This document shows positions 35,027-43,408 of a stretch of DNA of 64,000 nt, one piece after another (the first letter of the stretch is position 1; each line of letters opens with the position of its first letter). A program made the translations under genes and the position numbers. Where the stretch lies: contig NZ_CP030848.1 of the NCBI RefSeq assembly GCF_008274825.1, forward strand, positions 4,153,618 to 4,217,617, written 5' to 3'. The notes under the pieces were generated by a model that had not been told where the DNA came from, ran no database searches, and worked only from the letters and a program-made list of their open reading frames with translations. The stretch is from Sphingobacterium hotanense. Its GTDB lineage: Bacteria > Bacteroidota > Bacteroidia > Sphingobacteriales > Sphingobacteriaceae.

Positions 35027-35860
35027 CTACCATCGCCCGCTGGCGCCACCACCACCGAAGCCACCGCCACCGAAGCCGCCGAAACCTCCGCCGCCGCCTC
35101 CTCCGAAGCCACCGCCAAAGCCGCCACCTCCGAATCCGTCGTCGTCATTTCCGCCTCTTCCTAGCGAGTTCAATAAAGTCCACCAGAACAGATCAGATGA
35201 TCCACGTCCATTCATAACGCGACCGCCGCCATTCTTTCCGCCGCCACCACGAGAGATCAGTGCTAGCACAACAAAGATGACAATGATGATAAAGATAATC
35301 GGGATACCCCCGCCACCTTCCGTCGAATAGCTGTCTTTCGGATCCGCTTTATATTCGCCCTTGGAATAAGATATAATGGCATTGATACCATTATCTATTC
35401 CCGAGAAATAATTTCCTTGTCTGAATGCAGGCTTAACTTCGTTCTCGATAATGCGATAAGCAATAACATCCGGAACAGCACCCTCCAAACCATATCCGGT
35501 TCGGATAGTTACTGCGCGGTCGCCCAATGCCACCAAAAAGAGAATACCATTGTCGTACTTCTTGTTCCCGACGCCCCATTGTTTGGCAAGTCGGTCTCCG
35601 TAGTCGGCAATATCATAGTCTCCTGTAGAATTCATGACCACTACCGCAATCTGTATGGATGTAGAATCTTCAAAAGCAAGTAGCTTCTGCTCTAATTCCA
35701 TCTGCTGCCCCGAGCTTAACGTGTTGGTATAGTCAGTAACTAAGCGATTGGGAACCGCAGGAAAGTCCTGTGCTACGGCAACAACGGATAATAGTAAGCC
35801 TAAGAAAAAGGTAAAAAATAGTTTTGTTGAGCCTTTTAAACTCTGCATTTTCTTCAACAT
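35027..35860 (-). CDS. TPM-domain membrane protein (YgcG family) with glycine-rich tail
   Basis: Encodes 277 residues from the ATG at 35860; an upstream in-frame start at 35902 would overlap the preceding gene. After a signal peptide (LFFTFFLGLLLSVVAVAQ) comes a TPM domain (FPAVPNRLVTDYTNTLS through TIRTGYGLEGAVPD), then one membrane helix (IPIIFIIIVIFVVLALIS) and a C-terminal tail of repeated Gly and Phe. The TPM fold occurs in phosphatases and photosystem II repair factors; in bacteria these proteins are linked to membrane homeostasis and often neighbour LemA. It is preceded by a second TPM gene and lemA. Confidence 0.85.
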   Translation of the reverse strand: MLKKMQSLKGSTKLFFTFFLGLLLSVVAVAQDFPAVPNRLVTDYTNTLSSGQQMELEQKLLAFEDSTSIQIAVVVMNSTGDYDIADYGDRLAKQWGVGNKKYDNGILFLVALGDRAVTIRTGYGLEGAVPDVIAYRIIENEVKPAFRQGNYFSGIDNGINAIISYSKGEYKADPKDSYSTEGGGGIPIIFIIIVIFVVLALISRGGGGKNGGGRVMNGRGSSDLFWWTLLNSLGRGGNDDDGFGGGGFGGGFGGGGGGGFGGFGGGGFGGGGASGRW

Positions 35861-35864
35861 ATGT

Positions 35865-36299
35865 TTATTGTTTACCAAAATAAATATCGTTCGGTAATTC
35901 ATTTATATCATCCCCACGTCTTGGAAAGAACGTCGCTAGCTGTGCGCCAGCTTCATGAATACCTTCGATAAGGCCATTCATGTAATCGCCCTGACGGAAG
36001 AAAGACACCATCTTTTCCTTTGTGCTCTGCCAAAAATCATCGCCCACTTTCGCGTGTATACCGGCATCTCCAATTATCGCAAACTGATGATCTTCAGTCG
36101 CGAGATAGATCAGCACGCCATTGCGCAAGGTTGTATGGTGCATCTTTAACTTCTCAAAATAGTGCTTTGCTTGGTCATAGGCCTCCAAGCCATGCAGCTG
36201 ACGCTCAACTACTAGGCGTATCTCGCCCGACGTTTGGTTCTCTGCCAAGCTGATTGCCTGTACGATCTTTTCTTGCTCCTCTTGATTGAATATTTCCAT
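35865..36299 (-). CDS. TPM-domain protein without membrane anchor
   Basis: Encodes 144 residues from the ATG at 36299 (an upstream in-frame ATG at 36344 adds 15 residues of doubtful value). The TPM fold is shown by SGEIRLVVERQLHG, LRNGVLIYLATEDHQFAIIG and KVGDDFWQS. It has no signal peptide or membrane helix, so it is cytoplasmic or held to a partner. Its stop is 4 nt from the start of the next TPM gene (35860). It probably works with that protein and LemA. Confidence 0.85.
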   Translation of the reverse strand: MEIFNQEEQEKIVQAISLAENQTSGEIRLVVERQLHGLEAYDQAKHYFEKLKMHHTTLRNGVLIYLATEDHQFAIIGDAGIHAKVGDDFWQSTKEKMVSFFRQGDYMNGLIEGIHEAGAQLATFFPRRGDDINELPNDIYFGKQ

Positions 36300-36390
36300 A
36301 TTTATACCAATAAAACTTTCATGTTTCCATTGAAACACCAACAAGGATGAAAGTTCTTGATGGCTATTGAAAACAGACTTTTTTTCAGAA

Positions 36391-36433
36391 AAAAAAGATG
36401 AATGTTTAGTAACATATTACCCACATTCATCTT
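36391..36433 (-). terminator. Terminator after lemA
   Basis: Perfect 11-bp stem (AAGATGAATGT, 36395-36405, and its complement, 36423-36433). On the minus strand it is followed by a T run, so it would stop lemA transcripts. The two TPM genes then need readthrough or another promoter. Confidence 0.75.
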
Positions 36434-36463
36434 CCTATTATGATCTAATAACAATTAAAATCA

Positions 36464-37042
36464 TTAAAATGATACTGTTGGCGCCTTATCAGCCCCTTCA
36501 GCAGCTTTGAAAGTACCTTTTGCTTTGAAGCCAAAAATACCTGCCATAATGTTGTTCGGGAAACTACGAACAGTTGTATTGTACTCCTGAACGGCATCGT
36601 TATACGCGCGTCGCTCTACTGAAATTCTGTTTTCTGTACCTTCCAACTGCGCTTGAAGCTCTTGGAAGTTAGAGTTTGCTTTCAAATCAGGATAAGCCTC
36701 TACGCTCACTAACAAACGACCGATAGATTGCGATAATGCATCTTGTGTTTGTTGGTAGTTAGCAATCGCCTCTTCGCTTAAGTTCGAAGGATCTACGGTT
36801 ACCGAAGTCGCCTTAGCGCGTGCTTCCACAACTGCTTCTAAAGTCCCCTTTTCGTGTTGTGCAGCCCCTTTTACAGTGTTCACAAGGTTTGGAATAAGGT
36901 CGGCTCTGCGCTGGTAAGCATTTTCAACCTGCGCCCATTTTGCTTTTACATTCTCGTCTTGAGATACCATCGTGTTGTATCCACAAGAGCTAAAAGAAAG
37001 TGCAGTAAGTAGGCCAACAAATACGATTAATAATCTTTTCAT
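36464..37042 (-). CDS. lemA: LemA family protein
   Basis: Encodes 192 residues. The N-terminus ends in a lipobox (LSFSSC), so it is probably a lipoprotein. ENVKAKWAQVENAYQRRADL and IPNLVNTVKG are the LemA hallmark; the rest forms a long helical bundle (LQAQLEGTENRISVERRAYN) ending in the conserved NNIMAGIFGF. LemA is implicated in envelope maintenance and commonly neighbours TPM proteins, as here. A hairpin separates it from the TPM genes. Promoter not recognised. Confidence 0.92.
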   Translation of the reverse strand: MKRLLIVFVGLLTALSFSSCGYNTMVSQDENVKAKWAQVENAYQRRADLIPNLVNTVKGAAQHEKGTLEAVVEARAKATSVTVDPSNLSEEAIANYQQTQDALSQSIGRLLVSVEAYPDLKANSNFQELQAQLEGTENRISVERRAYNDAVQEYNTTVRSFPNNIMAGIFGFKAKGTFKAAEGADKAPTVSF

Positions 37043-37151
37043 GTGTAATGTTTTCTTAGTATACGTCTAAAATTAAGAAATTGTTTTTATATACAAACAA
37101 TATCAAAGCACATACCAAATGACATGCGTACTGAAATTATATCAGATTTAA

Positions 37152-37159
37152 TATCTTTG
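37152..37159 (+). promoter_or_regulatory. Candidate -7 box of the FAD oxidoreductase gene
   Basis: TATCTTTG fits TAnnTTTG and lies 34 nt before the ATG at 37194. No strong -33. Confidence 0.45.
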
Positions 37160-37193
37160 CAAGACTTTTGGGATAAAACCCCAACACAGATAT

Positions 37194-38735
37194 ATGCAGA
37201 AAGAAATAGAAATTGCCCTGAGCCCGGCGCATGTTAACGACGAAGCCTTCATCCTAAAGGAAGGTGCTAAAAAGCTGGGAATATCCGAAAAACGTGTTCA
37301 AGGTTTCCAGGTACGCAAGCGCTCTATTGACGCTCGCGGGAAGCAGGTATTGTTCCGGATGCGTGTCGTTTATTTTATCGATGAGCCTGTCGAACATCCT
37401 CATTTCTACACGAAATTGCAACAGGTAAATAATGGAAAACCAGTGATCATCATTGGTGCTGGACCTGCAGGCCTATTTGCTGCCTATCGTTGCTTAGAGC
37501 GTGGTTTAAAGCCTATTATACTCGAGCGCGGAAAGAAGGTGCAGGACCGACGCAGGGATTTGGCGAAGATTAATAGAGAGGGTATCGTAAATCCGGAATC
37601 CAACTACTGCTATGGCGAAGGCGGAGCAGGAACTTATTCCGATGGTAAATTATATACACGCTCCAATAAGCGCGGAGATGTGCAATTGGTGCTTTCCATA
37701 TTTGTGGAGCACGGCGCCCCGGAGGATATTATGGTGGATGCGCGCCCACACATCGGAACCAACAAACTTCCGCATATTATCGAGAGCATGCGCGAGCGCA
37801 TAATCGAATGCGGGGGGGAGGTTCATTTTGATTGCAAGGTCATCGATATCATCGAACAATTTGGCAGCGTGAAGGGTGTCAAAACTGCAGAGGGTGCTAC
37901 CTTTGATGCAGAGCACGTCATCGTTGCTACTGGCCACTCCGCAAGAGATATCTTCGAGCTGTTTCATCAAAAGGGATGGTTACTGGAAGCGAAGCCTTTT
38001 GCATTGGGCGTACGTATCGAACATCCGCAATCGATTATAGACCAGGCGCAATATCATTGTTCTACACGTCCGGAAAACCTTCCCCCGGCCTACTATAGTT
38101 TGGTCGAACAGGTGAATAACAGGGGCGTATTCTCGTTCTGTATGTGCCCGGGCGGTATTATTGCACCATGCGCAACAGACCATGAGGAGATTGTTGTTAA
38201 CGGATGGTCGCCATCCAAACGCAATAATCCACATGCAAATTCAGGAACCGTGATTCAGATCAATTTAGAAGATGTGGCTCAGTCTACGGAAGATGCATTT
38301 GCCATGTTAGAATTTCAGCGTCAGATCGAACAAAAGGCTTTTCAGATGGGCGGCGGAAGTTTGGTTGCGCCGGCACAACGCATGGTCGATTTTGTGCAAA
38401 ACAAAGTATCCAACGATCTCCCCCTCAATTCCTATAAGCCTGGAACCCGCTCGGTAGACCTTCGAGAGGTGTTGCCAAGTTTTGTTTATAAGTCATTGCA
38501 AGGTGCCTTGCCGATTTTCGGCAGGAAGATGAAGGGCTATTATACCAATGAAGCTATTTTGGTAGGCGTGGAATCCAGAACATCTTCTCCGATCCGAATT
38601 CCAAGAGACAAGGACAGTTTCCAGCATCCGCAAGTTGCCGGGCTATATCCATGTGCTGAAGGAGCCGGATATGCAGGAGGAATAGTGTCCGCAGCGATTG
38701 ACGGCATCAACTGTGTCGACGCTATCAAACTTTAA
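37194..38735 (+). CDS. NAD(P)/FAD-dependent oxidoreductase (COG2509-like)
   Basis: Encodes 513 residues. An N-terminal domain of about 80 residues (ILKEGAKKLGISEKRVQGFQ) is followed by a Rossmann FAD site, IIIGAGPAGLFAAYRCLERG, starting near residue 84. NYCYGEGGAGTYSDGKLYTR is the family's most conserved block, and GRKMKGYYTNEAILVGVESR and YPCAEGAGYAGGI are C-terminal markers. The family is widespread but its reaction is not established; it is often simply called FAD-dependent protein. It stands alone upstream of tRNA-Gly. The genuine start is the ATG at 37194, directly after a candidate promoter. Confidence 0.88.
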   Translation: MQKEIEIALSPAHVNDEAFILKEGAKKLGISEKRVQGFQVRKRSIDARGKQVLFRMRVVYFIDEPVEHPHFYTKLQQVNNGKPVIIIGAGPAGLFAAYRCLERGLKPIILERGKKVQDRRRDLAKINREGIVNPESNYCYGEGGAGTYSDGKLYTRSNKRGDVQLVLSIFVEHGAPEDIMVDARPHIGTNKLPHIIESMRERIIECGGEVHFDCKVIDIIEQFGSVKGVKTAEGATFDAEHVIVATGHSARDIFELFHQKGWLLEAKPFALGVRIEHPQSIIDQAQYHCSTRPENLPPAYYSLVEQVNNRGVFSFCMCPGGIIAPCATDHEEIVVNGWSPSKRNNPHANSGTVIQINLEDVAQSTEDAFAMLEFQRQIEQKAFQMGGGSLVAPAQRMVDFVQNKVSNDLPLNSYKPGTRSVDLREVLPSFVYKSLQGALPIFGRKMKGYYTNEAILVGVESRTSSPIRIPRDKDSFQHPQVAGLYPCAEGAGYAGGIVSAAIDGINCVDAIKL

Positions 38736-38779
38736 ATTATTTGTTGACAGGCATTTTGAGGAATATTTCCGGGTATGTA

Positions 38780-38810
38780 TTGACAATAATGCCTTATTGT
38801 TGTATTTTTG
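38780..38810 (+). promoter_or_regulatory. Promoter of tRNA-Gly
   Basis: TTG at 38780-38782 and TATTTTTG at 38803-38810 with a 20-nt gap match the Bacteroidota consensus; the tRNA begins 12 nt later. Confidence 0.65.
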
Positions 38811-38821
38811 TATCACAACAA

Positions 38822-38894
38822 GCGAAAGTAGCTCAGTTGGTAGAGCACAACCTTGCCAAGGTTGGGGTCGCGAGTTCGAATCTCGTCTTTCGCT
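38822..38894 (+). tRNA. tRNA-Gly: tRNA-Gly (anticodon GCC)
   Basis: A 73-nt cloverleaf. The acceptor stem is GCGAAAG with CTTTCGC and discriminator T. D-arm GCTC/GAGC, anticodon stem CAACC/GGTTG with loop TTGCCAA (anticodon GCC at 38855-38857), T-arm GCGAG/CTCGT with loop TTCGAAT (one G-T pair). CCA is not encoded. It reads GGC and GGU codons. Confidence 0.97.
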
Positions 38895-38898
38895 CATT

Positions 38899-38926
38899 AA
38901 GCTTCCAGAATCTGGAAGCTTTTTTC
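38899..38926 (+). terminator. Terminator after tRNA-Gly
   Basis: AAGCTTCCAGA and its complement form a hairpin directly followed by six T residues. Confidence 0.85.
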
Positions 38927-39008
38927 ATTTATAGACTTTCCTCCTTAAGTTAACATCGCGAAGCGAGCAGAATTCGGATCATACCGAAAGTTTGGGGGGA
39001 ATAGATTT

Positions 39009-39992
39009 TTAAGCATACAATTTCATCACTCTGTACAGGAAGAATGTTGTGTCCCTAACGCCACGGAAGACGCTTCTGAAAGCTTTGAGTTTTGCATTGA
39101 ATGATTCTGCGGAAGCATTAGTACTTCTGTTGTCGAAGTAATGGAGAATGTATTGATGATGAGCTGCAATGGATCTTGCTACGCTCTCAAAGGAAGCAAT
39201 GCCCGCATTCTCAACCTGATTATGCCACAGGCCTAGTTTGGTAAATGCGACCTTTTTGTCCCGGCATTTGTTGAAGATGTCTCCTAAGGCAATTCCAAGA
39301 TCATAAGCCTGTTTTAGCTTAGGAAACCGCATGAACAGCAATTCAGCCCGGTTTTTCTGGCTTTCTGACCATCGGCTGGGATGCTTGAACAAGAGGTGTC
39401 TGGATCTAGCCAATAGCTGTTTGAGCGTATCGCCATTGGGCAATAACTCGGGTTCATATGGGGTTCCTCGCTTTCGCGATTCCATAATCTTCTTGCTTTC
39501 TGCATCCAAGACTTCCCAACGATATTTGATACGGAGTTCCTGAACGGCATCGTAAGCTAACTTTTGGACATGGAACCGATCGACCACACGCCTGGCATTC
39601 CTGAAACATCTACGGATTGCCTTGGCCATGTTGGGAGCCATATCCATGGTCACCTCCTTTACCTTATTCCTGGATCGCAAGGGTATTCGCTCGAGAACAG
39701 CCATGATATCCTCAGCCTGGGTACCCTTTATAGTTGCTAAAATCGTTCCTTTACGCCCTTTTGCCGATTTACTGCTAACAATGGTATATAATTCACCGTT
39801 GCTGAAGCTGGTCTCATCGATGCTCAGGTGTTCCGAAATGTTTTCAGGAAACAATGTCCAGCTCTCAGCATGAGGTTTTTGGTCCCAGTCATGGAAATCA
39901 CTGAGGTGGTTCTTGTACTGATCCTGTAGTTGCTTGCCGTCCATTTGGAAGAATAATCCTACCAATTGGGCGCTTACAGGATAGCTATCCAA
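39009..39992 (-). CDS. Transposase, DDE domain (ISL3-like), second ORF
   Basis: Encodes 327 residues starting at a TTG (39992) inside the end of the first ORF. LSIDETSFSNGELYTIVSS gives the first catalytic Asp; VTMDMAPNMAKAIRRCF gives the second; ASAESFNAKLKAFRSVFRGV gives the Glu-helix of DDE_Tnp_ISL3. VDRFHVQKLAYDAVQ is also typical of the family. The enzyme cuts and joins the element's ends. It overlaps the upstream ORF by 8 nt and is in a different frame, so it is made by coupling or by a +1 shift. It appears intact. Confidence 0.88.
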   Translation of the reverse strand: MDSYPVSAQLVGLFFQMDGKQLQDQYKNHLSDFHDWDQKPHAESWTLFPENISEHLSIDETSFSNGELYTIVSSKSAKGRKGTILATIKGTQAEDIMAVLERIPLRSRNKVKEVTMDMAPNMAKAIRRCFRNARRVVDRFHVQKLAYDAVQELRIKYRWEVLDAESKKIMESRKRGTPYEPELLPNGDTLKQLLARSRHLLFKHPSRWSESQKNRAELLFMRFPKLKQAYDLGIALGDIFNKCRDKKVAFTKLGLWHNQVENAGIASFESVARSIAAHHQYILHYFDNRSTNASAESFNAKLKAFRSVFRGVRDTTFFLYRVMKLYA

Positions 39993-40338
39993 ATATCTTC
40001 TTTAAAAAAAGCCCGAATTCCGTAGTCATTCGAGCGCCCTCACGCACTAGGTTCCAATCTCTTGTGATGATATCTCCGGTATCCAAGACTGTCCAGCGAC
40101 GACGGCGGATATGTAGCGTAACTTTCTGGCCTCGAATAGGAAAGTCTGAAATTTCAGTAGAAGGCATAAACCCCTTTGACTCCAACTTGCTGTTCTCATA
40201 GCCTGTCGGAGCAATATTAAGTTCATCTAAATAAATATGGAGTTGATTGTCGACCTGATCGACTTCTAAAATCTGGAAGTATTCCAAAAGCCCTTCGGGC
40301 ATCAATAGGGATAGTAATTTACGTTCGGCTTCTTGCAA
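39985..40338 (-). CDS. ISAon1-type transposase N-terminal protein, first ORF
   Basis: Encodes 117 residues from a TTG at 40338; the upstream frame closes at 40351-40353 and there is no ATG. KVTLHIRRRRWTVLDTGDII and the basic run fit the DNA-binding N-terminal region of these two-ORF ISL3-like elements. It probably binds the inverted repeats. It is followed by the DDE ORF after an 8-nt overlap. NNQLHIYLDELNIAP-type sequence near residue 35 is the other recognisable part of this small family. Confidence 0.75.
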   Translation of the reverse strand: MQEAERKLLSLLMPEGLLEYFQILEVDQVDNQLHIYLDELNIAPTGYENSKLESKGFMPSTEISDFPIRGQKVTLHIRRRRWTVLDTGDIITRDWNLVREGARMTTEFGLFLKKIFG

Positions 40339-40448
40339 GGGATATCTGTATTAAGGACGCTAAACTAAGAAATTTTTAACATTCCCCCCAAGAATTCAGC
40401 TTGATCCCAGAATTCTTTAACGGTTCTTGTTTGAGTATCACCTCTTGT

Positions 40449-40545
40449 ACACCCATTGCACACCCATATCATACCCCTTTGGAATTGGTTCTGCATTGGG
40501 TTTATATTGGGTTTGTATTGGGTTTGAAAGGGAATTGAGTAGTAG
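40449..40545. repeat. Dispersed ATTGGGTTT-rich repeat, copy B
   Basis: Left part ACACCCATTGCACACCCATA and right part with three tandem ATTGGGTTT units ending GGGTTTGAAAGGG. Related to copy A at 18388-18465. It lies between the two insertion sequences and ends next to the IS982 left end. Confidence 0.55.
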
Positions 40546-40556
40546 CTAGTATTTAG

Positions 40557-41594
40557 TAATGCGAATTAAGGGTTGAAAATAGGCTTTATGAAACAGGCTG
40601 TTAATTTACCGAACACATGTACTAATAGTCCTTTGGTAGATCTGACCTTACTTGCGTTTTGTATCTGTGTTTTTTCATTTATCCAATTAAAAAAGGATTC
40701 GATTGGTTGTCTTACCTTAGATACTGCTCTTGAAAACAGGTCATTATAAGCACGATCCCTGTTTTTTAAACAATCTGGTTTTCCTTGGGTTTCCCTTATC
40801 GGAGTATACATAATTGATTTTTTTTCTTTATAAAACCACTCGAAGAACGGGGCGTCACGGTATATCTTGTCACCAAAGAACGTCCTACCTGCGATGGATG
40901 CCCAATTCTCCTTAAATATGTTCAGGTCACTTTCAGATGCCTTGCTTATTACAATGCTTTCCGGACGAGGCAGCGTGGATTTGTTATAGCTGTTGAGCGC
41001 ATGAAGCTTTAATCCAAAATACCAAAGCCTCTTCGTTGAGCAGAAGCTTTTATCCGTTATCTCCAGAGCTACCTTTGCCCTTCTAGTCCCACTGCAGGTT
41101 ATGATGGGCATAGAGTCCAGTAGGGAAAATTCTCTGGAGCACTCCTCTGGTGTAAAGTCCTCTATAACTGACTGACAAAGAGATCTCAAAACATCAAAAA
41201 GGCGGTTGATACGGGTGTTGAATGCTACGTATGAAGTTAGCTTGGGAAACCAATCCATCAGATAATCCGAGGCGAATTTATGGATCTGCTTGATCCTTAG
41301 CCGCTGTTCCTCGTGCACACTGAATAAATAGATGGTCAAAACCTCCTGATCAGTAAAGTCAGGTTTGTTATTGTTTGAAAATCGCTGACAGTAATATTGC
41401 AGTTCACTGTCATATTTATCACACACATACTGGTATAATTTTATTAATTTTAGAGCCTTGGCCTGATTGATCATGTTGTTTAATAATGCGTAAGGAACAT
41501 TATAAATATACTGATAATCAGGCTTTTATGCAAGTTTTCACCCCTCTTTTTAAGAAGCTTTTTTCCAATATATTTCAACCCTTAATTCGCATTA
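40557..41594 (-). mobile_element. IS982 family insertion sequence
   Basis: 1038 bp bounded by perfect 22-bp inverted repeats (40557-40578 and 41573-41594) starting TAATGCGAATTAAGGG. Size and single transposase gene fit IS982. Flanks are low-complexity GTAGTTAG-like sequence, and a target duplication could not be defined. Confidence 0.9.
40566..41474 (-). CDS. IS982 family transposase
   Basis: Encodes 302 residues. EFSLLDSMPIITCSGTRRAK gives the first Asp, GRTFFGDKIYRDAPFFEW the second, and KVRQPIESFFNWINEKTQIQ the Glu of the DDE triad. The N-terminal HKFASDYLMDWFPKLTSYVA is the family's helical domain. The gene fills the element from the left repeat almost to the right one, and no lesion is seen, so the element may be active. 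The stop lies inside the left repeat's inner edge. Confidence 0.92.
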   Translation of the reverse strand: MINQAKALKLIKLYQYVCDKYDSELQYYCQRFSNNNKPDFTDQEVLTIYLFSVHEEQRLRIKQIHKFASDYLMDWFPKLTSYVAFNTRINRLFDVLRSLCQSVIEDFTPEECSREFSLLDSMPIITCSGTRRAKVALEITDKSFCSTKRLWYFGLKLHALNSYNKSTLPRPESIVISKASESDLNIFKENWASIAGRTFFGDKIYRDAPFFEWFYKEKKSIMYTPIRETQGKPDCLKNRDRAYNDLFSRAVSKVRQPIESFFNWINEKTQIQNASKVRSTKGLLVHVFGKLTACFIKPIFNP

Positions 41595-41688
41595 GTAGTT
41601 AGTAGTTAGACCTAGGGCTTTCTAGATTTTTGATATTATACGCGAGAGGTTTGTTTTGAGCCATTGGTTTAAGCAGGAAGGTAAAGTT

Positions 41689-41765
41689 GTCTGAACCAGG
41701 AAAGGAAGGATGCAAGGATGAGCATGATCCTGCCAATCTTTTATCCTTCCTTTCCCGGTACAAGA
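41689..41765. repeat. Dispersed palindromic repeat, copy R2
   Basis: Arms with CCAGGAAAGGAAGG and CCTTCCTTTCCCGG around a centre containing GATCCTG. It lies between the IS982 element and the SusCD operon terminator. Confidence 0.7.
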
Positions 41766-41790
41766 AAAAGCATCCTGTCATTCCTTCTAA

Positions 41791-41820
41791 AAAAAGAAGC
41801 TGCCTTTTCAGGCAGCTTCT
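41791..41820 (-). terminator. Terminator of the SusCD operon
   Basis: AGAAGCTGCC / GGCAGCTTCT with a 6-nt loop. On the minus strand a T-rich run follows. It lies 20 nt beyond the SusD stop. Confidence 0.85.
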
Positions 41821-41839
41821 CAATTTTACAATTAAAAAT

Positions 41840-43402
41840 TTATTTCTTTACATCCCACCATATACGTTTTGCGGTATAGGTTGCATCTGCTGCATCTGGG
41901 TCTGCTTTGATTACTTGATCGTAATTGTAATTGATACTGTAACTTGCAATGGTAAAGCGTCTTGGCCACATATCTTCCGATGGCAATGCGATCGTAAATA
42001 CGGCTCCTGGACGTTTTAAGCCTTTGTAGATACCCACGGACTCATTATACTTGCCGCTAGCATCTGTACAGAATTCGAGGCGACGAACATCGTTGAATAC
42101 CTCTGGCGAGTATGATAAAGCGATGTACTTTTGGATCATAATCTGACTTAAGGTCAATGCGCTTGCAGATTGCTGCACAGAAGAACTTGCTAAGTAGCTC
42201 GTAATCTTCGCTGCCGGCACGCCCAAGATTTCCATATGATCTTTGATACCATCTTTATAGGCCTGAAGAGCGCCCGCTTTATTATTTTGGTTGAATAATA
42301 TTTCGGCTTTGATGAAGTGCATTTCCGAACTAGTCAATAACAACCCTTTCGCTCCTGCTGCTGCGTATACGGATCCTGTGGATACATTCGCTGTTGGGCG
42401 CAATGCCGCATAAGTTGTTAAGGTAGAACCGAAACCTGATTCCGGGATTACACTCATGTCAACACCTGGCGTGCGTAAGCCTGTCGCAATAAAACGTGGG
42501 ATCAATAAGTCAGCTCTTGGGTCTTCCATATTGCTTGCTCCCGTTGGAGCGCCTGTATAGTTGCCTAATACGTAATCGATATAAAGCTTTGTCAGACGGT
42601 TGGACCCGTTATTTTGGTATTGCAAGGACTCGGTCTCTGGTTTTGTTGACTCTGCGCGATCTTGGTATTGATACAAAGCACTTTCAGATGCTGTTTTTGG
42701 GGCTTTCTCCAATAATGCCAATACCTCAGCGGCGTTGAATTTATCGGTCTTCGACAAGTGGTTCAGCATTCTCGCTTTGATACCATTTGCTAAGGCAATC
42801 CACTTCTTAGTATCACCCTTAAACAGGTAATCTCCCACAGATAAAGCCGGCGCCGAAGCATCTTGGCCTTTTTGCAGGTACTCAATTGCCTGATCTAGTT
42901 CTACTAAACATTTCTCATAAATCAAGCCTCCTTGATCATATTTTGGCGTCATCAAACCTCCTTGGAATGCCTCTTCGTAAGGCAACATGCCATACATGTC
43001 TGAGAATGCTGCAAATCCCCACGCCCAGATTACTTTACCTGCACCAATATAGTGGTTTGCGCCTGTCGCTTCTCCCTTTTCGATCAAATCAGGGATGTTG
43101 TTCGCAGTGTAGATATACCAAGGTTGATAAGGCCAGTTTACCGCTGATGTGGAAATATTCCAACGCGATAATGCCCAGTTGTTTGCCGTTGTACCGGCTA
43201 ATTGCTGAGAAATAATTGCCGCACGCGTACCACCACTCTCGTATGCCTCAGCAAAGCGAGCAATGATAGACGGAAGGCGTAAGTCCACCGAAGGGACTTT
43301 TGTATTCGGTGTATTGGGGTTGTCATTAACATCGAGCCACTTATCGCAAGATGTCATCATCAAAGCTCCCGCAACCGCCATTATAGAAAATATCTTTTTC
43401 AT
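41840..43402 (-). CDS. SusD-like lipoprotein (SusD_2 type)
   Basis: Encodes 520 residues. The signal peptide ends with the lipobox MTSC, and DKWLDVNDNPNTPNTK directly after is the hallmark of the SusD-like_2 group. AWGFAAFSDMYGMLPYEEAF and SSEMHFIKAEILFNQNNKAG are the conserved TPR segments. It would cap the SusC channel encoded 6 nt upstream. No glycoside hydrolase, sensor or sulfatase accompanies the pair, so the ligand may be a peptide, glycan or other oligomer. It ends the operon. Confidence 0.92.
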   Translation of the reverse strand: MKKIFSIMAVAGALMMTSCDKWLDVNDNPNTPNTKVPSVDLRLPSIIARFAEAYESGGTRAAIISQQLAGTTANNWALSRWNISTSAVNWPYQPWYIYTANNIPDLIEKGEATGANHYIGAGKVIWAWGFAAFSDMYGMLPYEEAFQGGLMTPKYDQGGLIYEKCLVELDQAIEYLQKGQDASAPALSVGDYLFKGDTKKWIALANGIKARMLNHLSKTDKFNAAEVLALLEKAPKTASESALYQYQDRAESTKPETESLQYQNNGSNRLTKLYIDYVLGNYTGAPTGASNMEDPRADLLIPRFIATGLRTPGVDMSVIPESGFGSTLTTYAALRPTANVSTGSVYAAAGAKGLLLTSSEMHFIKAEILFNQNNKAGALQAYKDGIKDHMEILGVPAAKITSYLASSSVQQSASALTLSQIMIQKYIALSYSPEVFNDVRRLEFCTDASGKYNESVGIYKGLKRPGAVFTIALPSEDMWPRRFTIASYSINYNYDQVIKADPDAADATYTAKRIWWDVKK

Positions 43403-43408
43403 GTTGTC

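Larger units (their letters stand above)
38969..40416 (-). mobile_element. ISL3/ISAon1-like insertion sequence with two ORFs
   Basis: About 1.45 kb. The ends carry imperfect inverted repeats: AGAATTCGGATCA to GGGGGGAAT at 38969-39002 and, inverted, ATTCCCCCC to AGAATTCT at 40381-40416. Both copies share AGAATTC, GGATCA and TTGGGGGGAAT. Target duplication was not clear. It lies 43 nt beyond the tRNA-Gly terminator. Confidence 0.75.

Noticed and set aside
38899..38940. Second tRNA or tmRNA after tRNA-Gly
   Set aside because: The sequence is a simple terminator hairpin with a T run.
40548..41603. Target duplication of IS982
   Set aside because: Flanks are similar low-complexity GTAGTTAG-like sequence but not identical, so a duplication could not be shown.
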